Shown here: piece by piece, positions 38,639 through 48,540 of the stretch | Numbering within the stretch: the stretch's first letter is position 1 | How the letters are laid out: every line of letters starts with the position of its first letter | NCBI GenBank assembly: GCA_029553505.1 | Contig: JAKPKY010000003.1 | Span: 1-64,000 of the forward strand | Direction: 5' to 3' | DNA: 64,000 bases | From: Planctomycetota bacterium | GTDB lineage: Bacteria > Planctomycetota > Phycisphaerae > SM23-33 | Translations under genes and position numbers: made by a program | The notes under the pieces: model-generated | What the model was told of the DNA's origin: nothing | Databases searched by the model: none | The model's input: the letters and a program-made list of their open reading frames with translations, nothing else

Positions 38639-39352
38639 ATGAGCACCATCAACCTGCTTCCGGAAGACTACATCGCCCGCCGATACCGGCGAAGGGCCAA
38701 CTGGATCTGTTCGATCCTGTTCGCCATCGTCATGACCGGCGTCGTTGCCGCGATCCTCGTGTCCGGGCGGAGCTACCGCCACACGCTGGAGGTCCGCGAG
38801 CGGGTCACGGCGGATTACGCCGAGGCTGCCAAGCTCATCCAGCAGATGCAGCAGCTCGACGCCAAGAAACGCCTCCTGCTGCGCAAGGCGATGCTCAGCG
38901 CCTCGCTGATGGAGCGCGTGCCCCGCAGCTACCTGCTGGGAATCATCACCAACGCCCTTCCGGAGAACGCCTCGCTGGTGTCGTTCGACCTGGACATCAA
39001 GCGAATCGTCCAGCTCGCGGCGCCCGCGGCCGGAAAGAAGGGCGCCAAGGGGGCGCCGGCGGCCGCCAAGGCGTCAGACCCCATCGTGACGATGACGGTC
39101 GTCGGGCTGGCCTCCACCGACGTGGAGGTGGCCCGCCTGATCGCCACCCTCGCCCGGAACCCCCTGCTGAACTCGGTGGACCTGGTCTACAGCCAGGAAA
39201 AGACCATCGACCAGACCGCCGTCCGCGAGTTCCGGATCGTCCTGGAGCTCAAACCGAACGTCGACGTGCTGGACGTGGCGCGGGAGGCGAATCCGTCCGC
39301 CCCGCCCGCCCCCGAACCGCTGGCGCGCGCCGACGCGGGAGCCAACACATGA
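38639..39352 (+). CDS. pilN: Type IV pilus PilN-like protein
   Basis: MSTINLLPEDYIARRYRRRANW + TM; follows pilM. Confidence 0.85.
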   Translation: MSTINLLPEDYIARRYRRRANWICSILFAIVMTGVVAAILVSGRSYRHTLEVRERVTADYAEAAKLIQQMQQLDAKKRLLLRKAMLSASLMERVPRSYLLGIITNALPENASLVSFDLDIKRIVQLAAPAAGKKGAKGAPAAAKASDPIVTMTVVGLASTDVEVARLIATLARNPLLNSVDLVYSQEKTIDQTAVREFRIVLELKPNVDVLDVAREANPSAPPAPEPLARADAGANT

Positions 39353-39906
39353 AATTCGGCCTTCGGGAAATCGTGTTCGTCCTGCTGCTGATGGGCATCC
39401 CGCTCGCGGCGTGGTGGCTGGACTTCCGACCCACCAACAAGCTCAACGCGGAGATCATGGCCGAGATCGAGACCCGCCAGGAGAAGCTCCGCCAGTTGAA
39501 CCGCGCCACCGGGACCATCGGCGACCTGGAACGGGAGATTGCCTCCCTCCAGAACGCCATCAAGTTCTTCCAGTCCAAGCTTCCCAACGAGAAGGAAGTG
39601 GACAAGATCCTCCAGGAAATCTGGAAACTGGCCGAGCAGAACAAGCTCGCCACCAAGAGCATCCGCACCCAGCAGCGCCGCGCGGAATCCTCCGACGTCG
39701 CCGGACCCCACGCCGAGCAGCCCATCACCGTCCAGCTGGAAGGCGACTTCCAGGGCTTCTACGGGTTCCTGCTGGCGCTGGAGAACCAGCCGCGGATCAT
39801 GCGGATCAGTCAGATGAGGCTCAAGAAGCTCCAGAAGGCTTCCGAGGGGCAGATCCAGGCGACTTTCGAGATGTCGATCTTCTTCGAGAAGACCGGGAAG
39901 GACTGA
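39349..39906 (+). CDS. pilO: Type IV pilus PilO-like protein
   Basis: N-terminal TM then coiled coil; follows pilN with ATGA overlap. Confidence 0.85.
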   Translation: MKFGLREIVFVLLLMGIPLAAWWLDFRPTNKLNAEIMAEIETRQEKLRQLNRATGTIGDLEREIASLQNAIKFFQSKLPNEKEVDKILQEIWKLAEQNKLATKSIRTQQRRAESSDVAGPHAEQPITVQLEGDFQGFYGFLLALENQPRIMRISQMRLKKLQKASEGQIQATFEMSIFFEKTGKD

Positions 39907-39907
39907 A

Positions 39908-40576
39908 ATGTCCAACGAGATCACCAACATGACGCCGGCGGACGACCTGGCGGGGACGTACGAGAACGCGGAGTTCGAGGCGGCCGGTAGCGACCGCGCC
40001 GCCGAAAGCGCCCACCCCCTGCACGCCGTCAGCAAGGGAAACCTACTGCTGCTGGGACTGTTTATCTCCGGGCTGGTGGCGGTGTACCTGATGAGCCTGC
40101 GCACCGGCCCGCAGGAGGCGACGGCCGAGCAGCAGACCGCCCAGCAGCAGGTGGACCTGGCGCTGGCGCAGTTTTTGGCGACTCCCGCGTCGAACGCGCA
40201 GCGGAACCTGGCGGCCTCGGTCGTGGACAACTTCTACTCCGATACGCGCCAGCGGCAGATTCCGCAAGACCAGTTGCAGTCCAACCCGTTCGAGTACCGC
40301 GCGCCGGCGAGTCGGCAAATCGCCGTCGTGGCGACGGCCTCCGACACGCCTCCGCCCGAGCCCAAGGACCTTGCCCAGGAGCAGGCCCTGGACGCGGTGC
40401 GACAATTGACGCTCCAGAGCGTACTCGTCGGAACGCACGGCGCGACGGCCATGGTGTCCAACAACCTGCTCACCGAAGGGCAGACCATCAGCGGGTGGAA
40501 GGTCGAGAAGATCCGCCCCGACGAGGTCGTCCTGACGTGGAAGAACCAGAAGCACGTGTTGCGGATTTCGCAGTAG
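39908..40576 (+). CDS. PilP/GspC-like pilus accessory protein
   Basis: Single TM; C-term LTLQSVLVGTHGATAMVSNNLLTEGQTISGWKVEKIRPDEVVLTWKNQKHVLRI. Confidence 0.65.
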   Translation: MSNEITNMTPADDLAGTYENAEFEAAGSDRAAESAHPLHAVSKGNLLLLGLFISGLVAVYLMSLRTGPQEATAEQQTAQQQVDLALAQFLATPASNAQRNLAASVVDNFYSDTRQRQIPQDQLQSNPFEYRAPASRQIAVVATASDTPPPEPKDLAQEQALDAVRQLTLQSVLVGTHGATAMVSNNLLTEGQTISGWKVEKIRPDEVVLTWKNQKHVLRISQ

Positions 40577-40598
40577 GAAGCAACGGAGGCAGTACGAG

Positions 40599-42395
40599 GT
40601 GGCCCAGAAGCAGACGGCAGTGAAGCAGCCCCCGGGCGGCGCGAAGGGCGCCGCTGAACCGGTGGAATTCGCCGAGTTGTGGCGTCCCGCCGAAGGGCAG
40701 GCTGCGCGCCGCGGACCCGAGCGCATCCTCCTGGAGCGGGGAGAAGTCTCCGTCGCCCAGGTGGAGGCGGCGCTGGCCGTTCAGAAGGACAACCCGCGCC
40801 TGACCGTCCTGGACGCGCTGGTGGGCGCCCAGGCGGTCGAACCGCTGGCCGCCTGCCGCGCCGTGGCGGAATACTTCAAGCTGCCGTTCATGCGCCTCGC
40901 TGCCGTCGACGTCGACCGCGAAGTCTTCGCCCTGCTCCCGCCGGAGTATCTCCAGGCCAAGCAGGTCATCCCCATCCGCCGCGACGACGAGGACAACGTG
41001 CTGCTGGGCATCGCGGACCCGGCCGACATCTTCCTCATCGACGACCTGCGGCGCAGGCTTCGCGGACGGATGCGCCTCGTGGTCTGCCCGCGCGGGGACA
41101 TCCGGCAGACCATCGAGGACATCGCCGCCGGACCGGCCGAAAAGGTCGATGAGATCATCAAGGACATCGCCGAGGACGCCGTCGAGGTCGTCGATCGCAA
41201 GGTCGAGGACGTCACCGACCTGGAGAAGATCGCCGGCGAAAGCCCCGTCATCCGCTACGTCAACTACCTCATCACCCAGGCGGTCAAGGACAACGCCAGC
41301 GACATCCACATCGAGCCGGGCGAGGACCGACTGCGCGTCCGCTACCGGATCGACGGAATCCTGTTCGCCCAGCCCGTCCCGCCGATGCAGATGCACGCGG
41401 CCATCATCTCGCGACTGAAGATCATGGCCAACCTCGACATCTCCGAGCGCCGCCTGCCGCAGGACGGGCGCATCCGCGCCACCGTGCACCGCCGAACCGT
41501 CGATCTGCGCGTCAGCACCCTGCCCATCACCCACGGGGAAAAGTGCGTCATCCGAATCCTCGACAACCGCAGCATCCTCGTCGGCCTGGAGAATCTCGGA
41601 CTGCTGCCCGACGTGCACGAGAAATACCGCGCGCAGGTGCTCAAGCCGCACGGCATCGTGCTGGTGACCGGCCCGACCGGAAGCGGAAAGAGCACCACGC
41701 TCTACTCCTCGCTGCGGATCATGGACGGCGATACGCTCAACATCGCGACGGTCGAGGACCCGGTCGAGTACGAGCTGGACTTCGCCAACCAGGTGAACGT
41801 GCACGAGAGCATCGGGCTGACGTTCTCGGCGGCGCTGCGGAGCCTGCTGCGCCAGGACCCCGACGTCATCATGCTCGGTGAAATCCGCGACGAGGAGACC
41901 GCCCGCATCGCCATCCAGGCGTCGCTGACGGGCCACCTCGTGCTCAGCACGCTGCACACCAACGACGCCCCGTCGAGCATCACGCGCCTGATCAACATCG
42001 GCATCGAGCCGTACCTGATCAGCGCGTCGGTCAACGGCGTGCTGGCCCAGCGCCTCGTGCGGAAAATCTGCCCCCACTGCCGCGCCAAGGTCACCGCCCT
42101 GCGGGAGACCGAGCGCGTCTACTTGGAAAAATACGGTTGGAAAGGCGGCGACCTGTTCCAGGGCGCCGGGTGCGAAAAGTGCCGCCAGACCGGATACAAA
42201 GGCCGGATCGGACTGTACGAACTGATGGAACTGGACGACGAGTTGCGCGACCTGATCTCGCGGAACCCCCCGCTGACGGAGCTTCGCCGCGCCGCCTGCG
42301 ACCGGGGGATGCGCACGCTGCGGTCAGACGGGCTACAGAAGATTTCGGCCGGAATGACCACCGTCGACGAGATCATGCGGGTCACGGAAACCTAA
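40599..42395 (+). CDS. pilB: Type IV pilus assembly / secretion ATPase PilB/GspE
   Basis: GILVTGPTGSGKSTTLYSSL-type Walker A, ASDIHIEP, MLGEIRDEETARIAIQASLTGHLVLSTLHTNDA, CPHC; GTG start. Confidence 0.95.
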   Translation: MAQKQTAVKQPPGGAKGAAEPVEFAELWRPAEGQAARRGPERILLERGEVSVAQVEAALAVQKDNPRLTVLDALVGAQAVEPLAACRAVAEYFKLPFMRLAAVDVDREVFALLPPEYLQAKQVIPIRRDDEDNVLLGIADPADIFLIDDLRRRLRGRMRLVVCPRGDIRQTIEDIAAGPAEKVDEIIKDIAEDAVEVVDRKVEDVTDLEKIAGESPVIRYVNYLITQAVKDNASDIHIEPGEDRLRVRYRIDGILFAQPVPPMQMHAAIISRLKIMANLDISERRLPQDGRIRATVHRRTVDLRVSTLPITHGEKCVIRILDNRSILVGLENLGLLPDVHEKYRAQVLKPHGIVLVTGPTGSGKSTTLYSSLRIMDGDTLNIATVEDPVEYELDFANQVNVHESIGLTFSAALRSLLRQDPDVIMLGEIRDEETARIAIQASLTGHLVLSTLHTNDAPSSITRLINIGIEPYLISASVNGVLAQRLVRKICPHCRAKVTALRETERVYLEKYGWKGGDLFQGAGCEKCRQTGYKGRIGLYELMELDDELRDLISRNPPLTELRRAACDRGMRTLRSDGLQKISAGMTTVDEIMRVTET

Positions 42396-42411
42396 CGGAA
42401 AGGAACCGCCA

Positions 42412-43473
42412 GTGGAGTTTCTTCAGGAATTGCTGAGCCAGGCGCTCAAGAGCGGCGCGAGCGACGTGCACCTCGTGGTGGGGCTGCCGCCGCTGTTCCG
42501 CATCCACACGGTGCTGGAGCCCGCGGGCGACCTGTCCCCCGTCACGGCGGAACAGACGGTCAACTACGTCAAGGGCCTCGTCGGGGACGAGCGCTACGCC
42601 AGGCTGGTTGCCAACCGTGACCTGGACTTCTCGACCGAGGTGCCGAACCTCGGGCGTTTCCGCGTCAACGCGCACTGGCAGCGCGACACGGTCGCCATCG
42701 CCTTCCGCGCCATTTCCGACACGGTGCCGAACCTGACGTCCCTGAACCTTCCGCCGGTGGTCGAGAAGTTCGTCGACCTGCCGCGCGGGCTGATTCTCGT
42801 CACCGGGCAGACCGGCAGCGGAAAGAGCACCACCCTGGCGGCCATGATCGAGTCGATGAACCACAAGTACGCCCACCACGTCATCACGATCGAGGACCCC
42901 GTGGAGTACGAGCTGCGCAGCAAGAAGTGCGTCATCGAGCAGCGCGAGCTGGGCAGCGACGTGCCGACGTTCGCCAGCGGCCTGCGGCACGCCCTGCGCC
43001 AGGACCCGGACATCATCCTGGTGGGCGAAATGCGCGACCTGGAGACCACGTCGGCCGCCATCACCGCAGCCGAAACCGGCCACCTGGTGCTCAGCACGCT
43101 CCACACGCAGAACGCCTCGCAGACCATCGAGCGCATCATCGACATCTACCCGGGCGAGCAGCAGAACCAGATCCGCTCGATGCTCGCCAACACGCTCCAG
43201 GCGGTCGTCTCGATGACGCTGTTCAAGCGGGCGGACATGCCGGGGATGGTTCCCGCCTGCGAGATGATGATCTGCACGCCGGCGGTCCGCGCCTGCATCC
43301 GCGAGAACCGCATCCACGAGATTCCCAACATCATCGCGACCAACCGCGGCATCGGAATGTGCACGCTGGACGATTCGATCAAGGCGCTGCTGCTGAACGG
43401 GAAGATCACGCGTCAGCAGGCGATCTCCCGCGCGGTGCACCCCGAATCGCTCCTGCGGGCGATGAGCGCCTGA
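42412..43473 (+). CDS. pilT: Type IV pilus twitching motility ATPase PilT
   Basis: GASDVHLVVGLPPLFRIH; GLILVTGQTGSGKSTTLAAMI; ILVGEMRDLETTSAAITAAETGHLVLSTLHTQNA. Confidence 0.95.
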   Translation: MEFLQELLSQALKSGASDVHLVVGLPPLFRIHTVLEPAGDLSPVTAEQTVNYVKGLVGDERYARLVANRDLDFSTEVPNLGRFRVNAHWQRDTVAIAFRAISDTVPNLTSLNLPPVVEKFVDLPRGLILVTGQTGSGKSTTLAAMIESMNHKYAHHVITIEDPVEYELRSKKCVIEQRELGSDVPTFASGLRHALRQDPDIILVGEMRDLETTSAAITAAETGHLVLSTLHTQNASQTIERIIDIYPGEQQNQIRSMLANTLQAVVSMTLFKRADMPGMVPACEMMICTPAVRACIRENRIHEIPNIIATNRGIGMCTLDDSIKALLLNGKITRQQAISRAVHPESLLRAMSA

Positions 43474-43492
43474 GGACGATAGGACAAAGGAC

Positions 43493-44716
43493 ATGACGAG
43501 CTTCAAATACGAAATGCAGACGCCGGGCGGGCAGATCACGGCGGGCACGGTCCAAGCCGAGTCCGTCATGGACGCCACCAGCCAGCTCCGCGCCCGCGGG
43601 GGGTATGTCCTGCGGGTCGTCCCGTCCGCCCTCGGGCCCCAGGACATCCTGGAAAAGCTCCGCAGCGTCAGCTTCGAGTTCGGACCGAGCCTCAAGGACG
43701 TCCACTCGTTCACCAACCAGCTCGCCGTGATGATCAAGGCGGGCATCAACGTGCGGACCGCCATCGCGGGGATCGCCGACCAGGTGGACAACCTGAAATT
43801 CAAGCGCATCATCCAACAGATCAAGGACGACGTGGAGTCGGGCCACCCCTTCTCCGAGGCGCTGGCCAAGTACCCCAAGGTGTTCAGCCCGCTGTACGTG
43901 AACATGGTGCGCGCGTCGGAGCTGTCGGGCTCGTTCGGGCACATGCTCGACCGGATCGCCACGTACCTGGCCCAGCAGCTCGAGACGCGCAGCATGATCC
44001 GCGGCGCAATGGTCTACCCGGTCATCATCGGCGTGATGGCCATCGCGACGACGATCTTCCTGCTGACGTTCGTGCTGCCGAAGTTCACCGCCCTGTTCGC
44101 CGGGAAGGAAGACCTGCTGCCCAAGCCCACGCTGATCCTGATCGGCCTGTCGACGGCGATGCGCAAATTCTGGTACCTGTTCCTGGGCGGCGTGGGCGGA
44201 TTGGTCGGCGGGTTCGTCTGGTGGATCCGCACCCCCTTCGGGCGGCTCTGCTGGGACCGCTTCAAGCTCCGCGCCCCGCTGCTCAAGCGGATGTTCCGCG
44301 CCCTGTGCATCACGCGCGGAATGCACACCATGGGCGAGCTGGTCAACGCGGGCGTGCCCATGCTCGAGACGCTCTCCATCACCGCCGACGTGTCCGGAAA
44401 CTCGCTCTACGAGGCCATGTGGCGCGACGTCCACGGCGCGGTCCAGCAGGGAAAGAAGATCGCCCAGCCGCTGGCGCGATACACGCTGCTGCCCGCCAAC
44501 GTCGTGCAGATGGTCACCGCGGGCGAGGAATCCGGAAAGCTCGGCGAGGTGCTTCGCGACATCGCCGAGTATTACGCCAAGGAACTCCGCGCCACGATCA
44601 AGGCGGTGACCGCCATGATCGAGCCGCTGATGATCGTCGTGATGGGCCTGATCGTCGGGTTCATCGCCATGAGCATCATCCTGCCGATCTTCAAGATGTC
44701 CAGCCTGGTCAAATGA
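43493..44716 (+). CDS. pilC: Type IV pilus inner membrane protein PilC/GspF
   Basis: FTNQLAVMIKAGINVRTAI; GHPFSEALAKYPKVFSPLYVNMVRASELSG; T2SSF repeats. Confidence 0.95.
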   Translation: MTSFKYEMQTPGGQITAGTVQAESVMDATSQLRARGGYVLRVVPSALGPQDILEKLRSVSFEFGPSLKDVHSFTNQLAVMIKAGINVRTAIAGIADQVDNLKFKRIIQQIKDDVESGHPFSEALAKYPKVFSPLYVNMVRASELSGSFGHMLDRIATYLAQQLETRSMIRGAMVYPVIIGVMAIATTIFLLTFVLPKFTALFAGKEDLLPKPTLILIGLSTAMRKFWYLFLGGVGGLVGGFVWWIRTPFGRLCWDRFKLRAPLLKRMFRALCITRGMHTMGELVNAGVPMLETLSITADVSGNSLYEAMWRDVHGAVQQGKKIAQPLARYTLLPANVVQMVTAGEESGKLGEVLRDIAEYYAKELRATIKAVTAMIEPLMIVVMGLIVGFIAMSIILPIFKMSSLVK

Positions 44717-44735
44717 CGGAGGTCAACGAGGTGAC

Positions 44736-45257
44736 ATGATGGTTCACAAAACGGATGGAGTTGCACGCGGCGTCCCCACGGGAGAGGGGTTCACCCTGAT
44801 CGAGGTCGCGATCGCAACCGCCATCATCGCCATCGGGGTGGTTGCCCTGGTGGTGTCTGTCGGAAGCGGCACCCGCGCCAACCAGGGGGGAACCGAACTG
44901 ACGCAGGCCGTCTTCCTGGCCCAGGAAATCCGCGAGTGGACCCTCCGCCTGCCGTACATCGACCCCGACGTCGCCGATCAGTCCAACCCCCCGGGCCCCG
45001 ACGGCTCCGACCCCCAGGTCTTCGTGGACGACCTGGACGACCTGCTGAACGTCACCTACAGCCCGCCGCGCGACGGGCGGGGCGTCGCCATCGCCGACAT
45101 GCCCGGCTGGAGCGAAACCATCACCCTGACCTACCGCAACCCCGACAACCTCTCGCAGATCGTCAGCGGACGGACCGACGTGGTCCGCGTCAGGGTCGAG
45201 GTGTTCCACCATTCCCGGCCGGTCTTCTCGACCGGCTGGATCGTAGCGAGGAAGTGA
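44736..45257 (+). CDS. Prepilin-like protein (PilV-like)
   Basis: GEGFTLIEVAIATAIIAIGVVALVVSV type III signal peptide. Confidence 0.88.
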   Translation: MMVHKTDGVARGVPTGEGFTLIEVAIATAIIAIGVVALVVSVGSGTRANQGGTELTQAVFLAQEIREWTLRLPYIDPDVADQSNPPGPDGSDPQVFVDDLDDLLNVTYSPPRDGRGVAIADMPGWSETITLTYRNPDNLSQIVSGRTDVVRVRVEVFHHSRPVFSTGWIVARK

Positions 45258-45260
45258 ACC

Positions 45261-46646
45261 ATGAAACGCAACGCAAGCATCCGACGGAGGCCGGCGCGAG
45301 GGAACGCCTACATCCTGGCCATGATCCTCCTGTGCGTGTTCGCCGCGGTGGCGGCGGCCTACACGTCGTTCACCAGCCTGAACGTCCGCAAGAGCGACAA
45401 CCTGCGGGCCGCCACCGGCGCGAGAATGACGGCCGAAAGCGGAATGGACTTCATGCTCCAACGCCTCGGCCTGGTTCGCCTGCCGGGGAACACCACGCAG
45501 TCGAACTTCGCGACGAACCTGGCGGCCGCCCTCAACCAAGCGATGGGCGGCACGACGAACCTCGCCGGACTGAGCGTGACGGTGATCTCCGATGAGGTGG
45601 TCGTCCCGCCCATCGCCGCGCCGGACGGCGTCTTCACCAGCCGGCTGGCCTGGATCGACACCAACCGCTGCGGACTGGTGGTCACGGGATCGACCGGCGG
45701 CGTGGCGCGCTCGCTGTCGATGGAGCTGACCTTCACCCCACGCCGCGCGGGGGCGTTCGACTACGGTCTGGCGTCGCGCGGGCCGATCAACCTCGGCGGG
45801 AACGCCCGCCTGGTCGGCGTCAACGCGCCGAGCGAGGCGAGCGTCCTGTCGGCCACCACCTCCACCACGCAGGCGATCTCGGTCGAAGGCAACGTCCAGG
45901 TCAGCGGCGACCTCTACGCCGCCGGCGCCGACAACCAGGTCGTCGTCTCCGGAAATCCGACCATCGCCGGATCGAAAGATCCCGCCGTCTACGCCGAGCA
46001 CATCCATCTCGGCGCGCCGGTGCCCGATTTCCCGACCTTCGACATTCCGCCGCTGGCGGCGCTGGCGACTTACACCCTTCAACCGGGCGACCCCACCAAC
46101 AAGGGCACGTACAGCAACCTGCGGATTCCGGCCGGGAGAAACCCCGTCTTTGCCCGCGACATCGTCCTGAACGGCGTGGTCTACGTCGAGGCGCCCAACG
46201 TCGTACAGTTCGAGGGCAAGACGACCCTCAACGGGTTCATCGTGACGCAGGAATCCACCCAGCCGCTGTCGGACTGCCAGTTGCGGTTCGCGGGGAACGT
46301 GGTGGCCAACGGCGTCGAGGCGCTTCCGAATCTGCCCGAATATTCCGCCGTCAAGGCCCAGCCCGGAACCTTCGTCCTGGCGCCGGGATTCGGCGTGGTG
46401 TTCTCGGGCAACTTCAGCGCGGTCAACGGTTCGATTGCCGCCGACCAGCTCACGTTCACCGGCACGGCCGAGGGCGTGGTCAAGGGCTCCGTCATCGGGC
46501 TCAAGGACCTGCCCGCCCAGATCGGCGGGACGGTGGACATCTTCGTCGATCGCACCAACGCGGTGCAGGATCCCGCGGGCTTCGTGCCATCGATGGCGTT
46601 GGAACCGCAGGGAGCGACCTACACCGAATTGACTGGAGGAGGTTGA
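45261..46646 (+). CDS. PilX-like protein with beta-rich 'GN..V' passenger (copy 1)
   Basis: RGNAYILAMILLCVFAAVAAAYTSFTSLNVRKSDNLRAATGARMTAESGMDFMLQRL then GNARLVGVN...GNVQVSGDL...GNPTIAGS repeats. Confidence 0.7.
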   Translation: MKRNASIRRRPARGNAYILAMILLCVFAAVAAAYTSFTSLNVRKSDNLRAATGARMTAESGMDFMLQRLGLVRLPGNTTQSNFATNLAAALNQAMGGTTNLAGLSVTVISDEVVVPPIAAPDGVFTSRLAWIDTNRCGLVVTGSTGGVARSLSMELTFTPRRAGAFDYGLASRGPINLGGNARLVGVNAPSEASVLSATTSTTQAISVEGNVQVSGDLYAAGADNQVVVSGNPTIAGSKDPAVYAEHIHLGAPVPDFPTFDIPPLAALATYTLQPGDPTNKGTYSNLRIPAGRNPVFARDIVLNGVVYVEAPNVVQFEGKTTLNGFIVTQESTQPLSDCQLRFAGNVVANGVEALPNLPEYSAVKAQPGTFVLAPGFGVVFSGNFSAVNGSIAADQLTFTGTAEGVVKGSVIGLKDLPAQIGGTVDIFVDRTNAVQDPAGFVPSMALEPQGATYTELTGGG

Positions 46647-46649
46647 CCC

Positions 46650-48020
46650 GTGCGCCGAGGCCGAAAACAAAGTGGCCTTGTGATGATCCTGGCGCTGCTG
46701 TTCCTGGGGCTGTTCGCCAGCCTGGCCGTCGCGTATGCCTCGTTCACGACGGGCAGCCTGACGCGGGCCCGCAACCAGGCGCAGCAGTTGGACGCGCGCC
46801 TCCAGGCCGAAGGCGGTCTGGATTTCGTCGCCGTCAAGCTCCTTGCGATCACGCCGCCGAACGGCACGACCGAGCAGATGCTGGAATCCCTCCGCGCGCA
46901 GCTGCAGACGGCGCTGGCGGGGTCGCTCGTCGCGCCGGACGACCAGTTGCAGATCGTCAACGGCGTGCTTGAGATTCCGCCCATCCGCGCCGACGGAAGC
47001 GGCGGGCAGTTCGGGGCGGAGCTGTGGTTTGAATCTCCGATGTCGCTGCGTCTTCGCGCCCGCGGGGCCGCGGGAACGGCCGTCCGGGCGGTGAGCGTCG
47101 CATTCGCCCCCGCGCCGGGGCAAAGCGGGATTTTCGATTACGGTATCGCTACGCGCAGCGCGGTCCGCCTGACCGGAAACGCCCGTGTCCGCGGCGCCAA
47201 CAGCGCCTCCGAAGCCAGCATCCTGTCAGCCACCTCCGCCACCAACGAGACCTTCCGCCTGACGGGAAACTGCGACATCGACGGCGACCTGTTCATGACC
47301 AATCCCGACGGGTACGCCTCGCTGACCGGAAACGTCACCGTGGGCGGCGTGAGCGCCAGCGACCCCGCCATCGCCGAGCACATCCACATCGGCGTGCCCG
47401 ACGCGCCGTTCCCCGAGGTGGACCCCTCGGTCTTCGCGCCGTTCGCCACGTGCCTCGTCGATTCGGGCACGTCCACCAGCGGGAACAAGACGTTCAACAA
47501 CATCCGCATCAAGGCGGGAACCAACCCGACCTTCTCCGGGAACATCCAGCTCAACGGCGTGATCTTCATCGAGACGCCCAATCGCGTGCATTTCTCCGGA
47601 AACGTCACCCTCAAGGGCGTGATCGTGACCGAGGACGCGGGCGACGACGTGTACGACACCAACACCATCAAGTTCACCGGCAACATGACCGCGCGCGGCG
47701 TGGAAGAGCTGCCCGACACGCCCGAGTTCCACGACCTCCGGCAGATGCCTGGCTCGTTCCTGTTGGCGCCGGGGTTCGGGGTGGAGTTCACGGGCAACTT
47801 CGGAACCGTCGGCGGGACGATGGCGGCCGACAGCTACAAGTTCACCGGGAACGCCGGCGGAATCGTCAAGGGAAGCGTGATCTGCTACAGCGATTCGGAC
47901 TTCAAGCTGACGGGAAACTCGTCGCTGACGATCGACCGGTCGGGCAACCCCGAGACGCCGCCGGGATTCTCCCTCCCGCCGACGTTCACCATGACCGTTT
48001 CGACGTATCAGGAGTATTGA
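46650..48020 (+). CDS. PilX-like protein with beta-rich 'LTGN' passenger (copy 2)
   Basis: Same architecture and collinear motifs as 45261..46646 (AEHIHIG, FVLAPGFGVVFSGNF vs FLLAPGFGVEFTGNF); GTG start. Confidence 0.7.
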   Translation: MRRGRKQSGLVMILALLFLGLFASLAVAYASFTTGSLTRARNQAQQLDARLQAEGGLDFVAVKLLAITPPNGTTEQMLESLRAQLQTALAGSLVAPDDQLQIVNGVLEIPPIRADGSGGQFGAELWFESPMSLRLRARGAAGTAVRAVSVAFAPAPGQSGIFDYGIATRSAVRLTGNARVRGANSASEASILSATSATNETFRLTGNCDIDGDLFMTNPDGYASLTGNVTVGGVSASDPAIAEHIHIGVPDAPFPEVDPSVFAPFATCLVDSGTSTSGNKTFNNIRIKAGTNPTFSGNIQLNGVIFIETPNRVHFSGNVTLKGVIVTEDAGDDVYDTNTIKFTGNMTARGVEELPDTPEFHDLRQMPGSFLLAPGFGVEFTGNFGTVGGTMAADSYKFTGNAGGIVKGSVICYSDSDFKLTGNSSLTIDRSGNPETPPGFSLPPTFTMTVSTYQEY

Positions 48021-48021
48021 C

Positions 48022-48540
48022 GTGACACGAGGAAAACCCAGTGCGTTCTCACTGATCGAGCTGCTGATCGCCATCGCGCTGCTGGCGACGCTGCTGACGG
48101 CGGTGGCGGTGGCGGTGAATTCGTCGGTGTCCAGCTACACCGTCAACGAGCGGTTGGCCGAGGTGACGCAGACCGCGCGGTCGGTCCTGGAGCGGATGGC
48201 GCGGGAGATTCGGACGGCCTCGGCGGCCGACGGAACGACCACGCGCCTGGTCCTGACTGCGCCGGCCGACGGCAGCGGCCTGACCCAGGCCGAATACGAG
48301 CTGGTCAACGGGACGCTCTACTACCGCCGCACGACCGGAAGCGGGACGACGGAGCATCCCCTGATCGCCTCGACCGACACGGTGCGCGTCAGTTCGTTCA
48401 ACGTCCAGCGCACGCAGGCCCAACGGCCCGGCGGCGAATGGTACACCGCCAGCGTGACGGTCACGCTGACGCTCTCGGCCGGCGGGGAGACCTTCCCCCT
48501 GACCTCGACGGCGACGCTTCGGCGGAACCAGACCTACTGA
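48022..48540 (+). CDS. Prepilin-like protein (PilW-like)
   Basis: SAFSLIELLIAIALLATLLTAVAVAVNSSVSSYTVNERLAEVTQTARSVLERMAREIRTA. Confidence 0.85.
   Translation: MTRGKPSAFSLIELLIAIALLATLLTAVAVAVNSSVSSYTVNERLAEVTQTARSVLERMAREIRTASAADGTTTRLVLTAPADGSGLTQAEYELVNGTLYYRRTTGSGTTEHPLIASTDTVRVSSFNVQRTQAQRPGGEWYTASVTVTLTLSAGGETFPLTSTATLRRNQTY

Noticed and set aside
44709-47123. 804-aa minus-strand ORF
   Set aside because: Antisense to the pilin/PilX-like genes; no domain.
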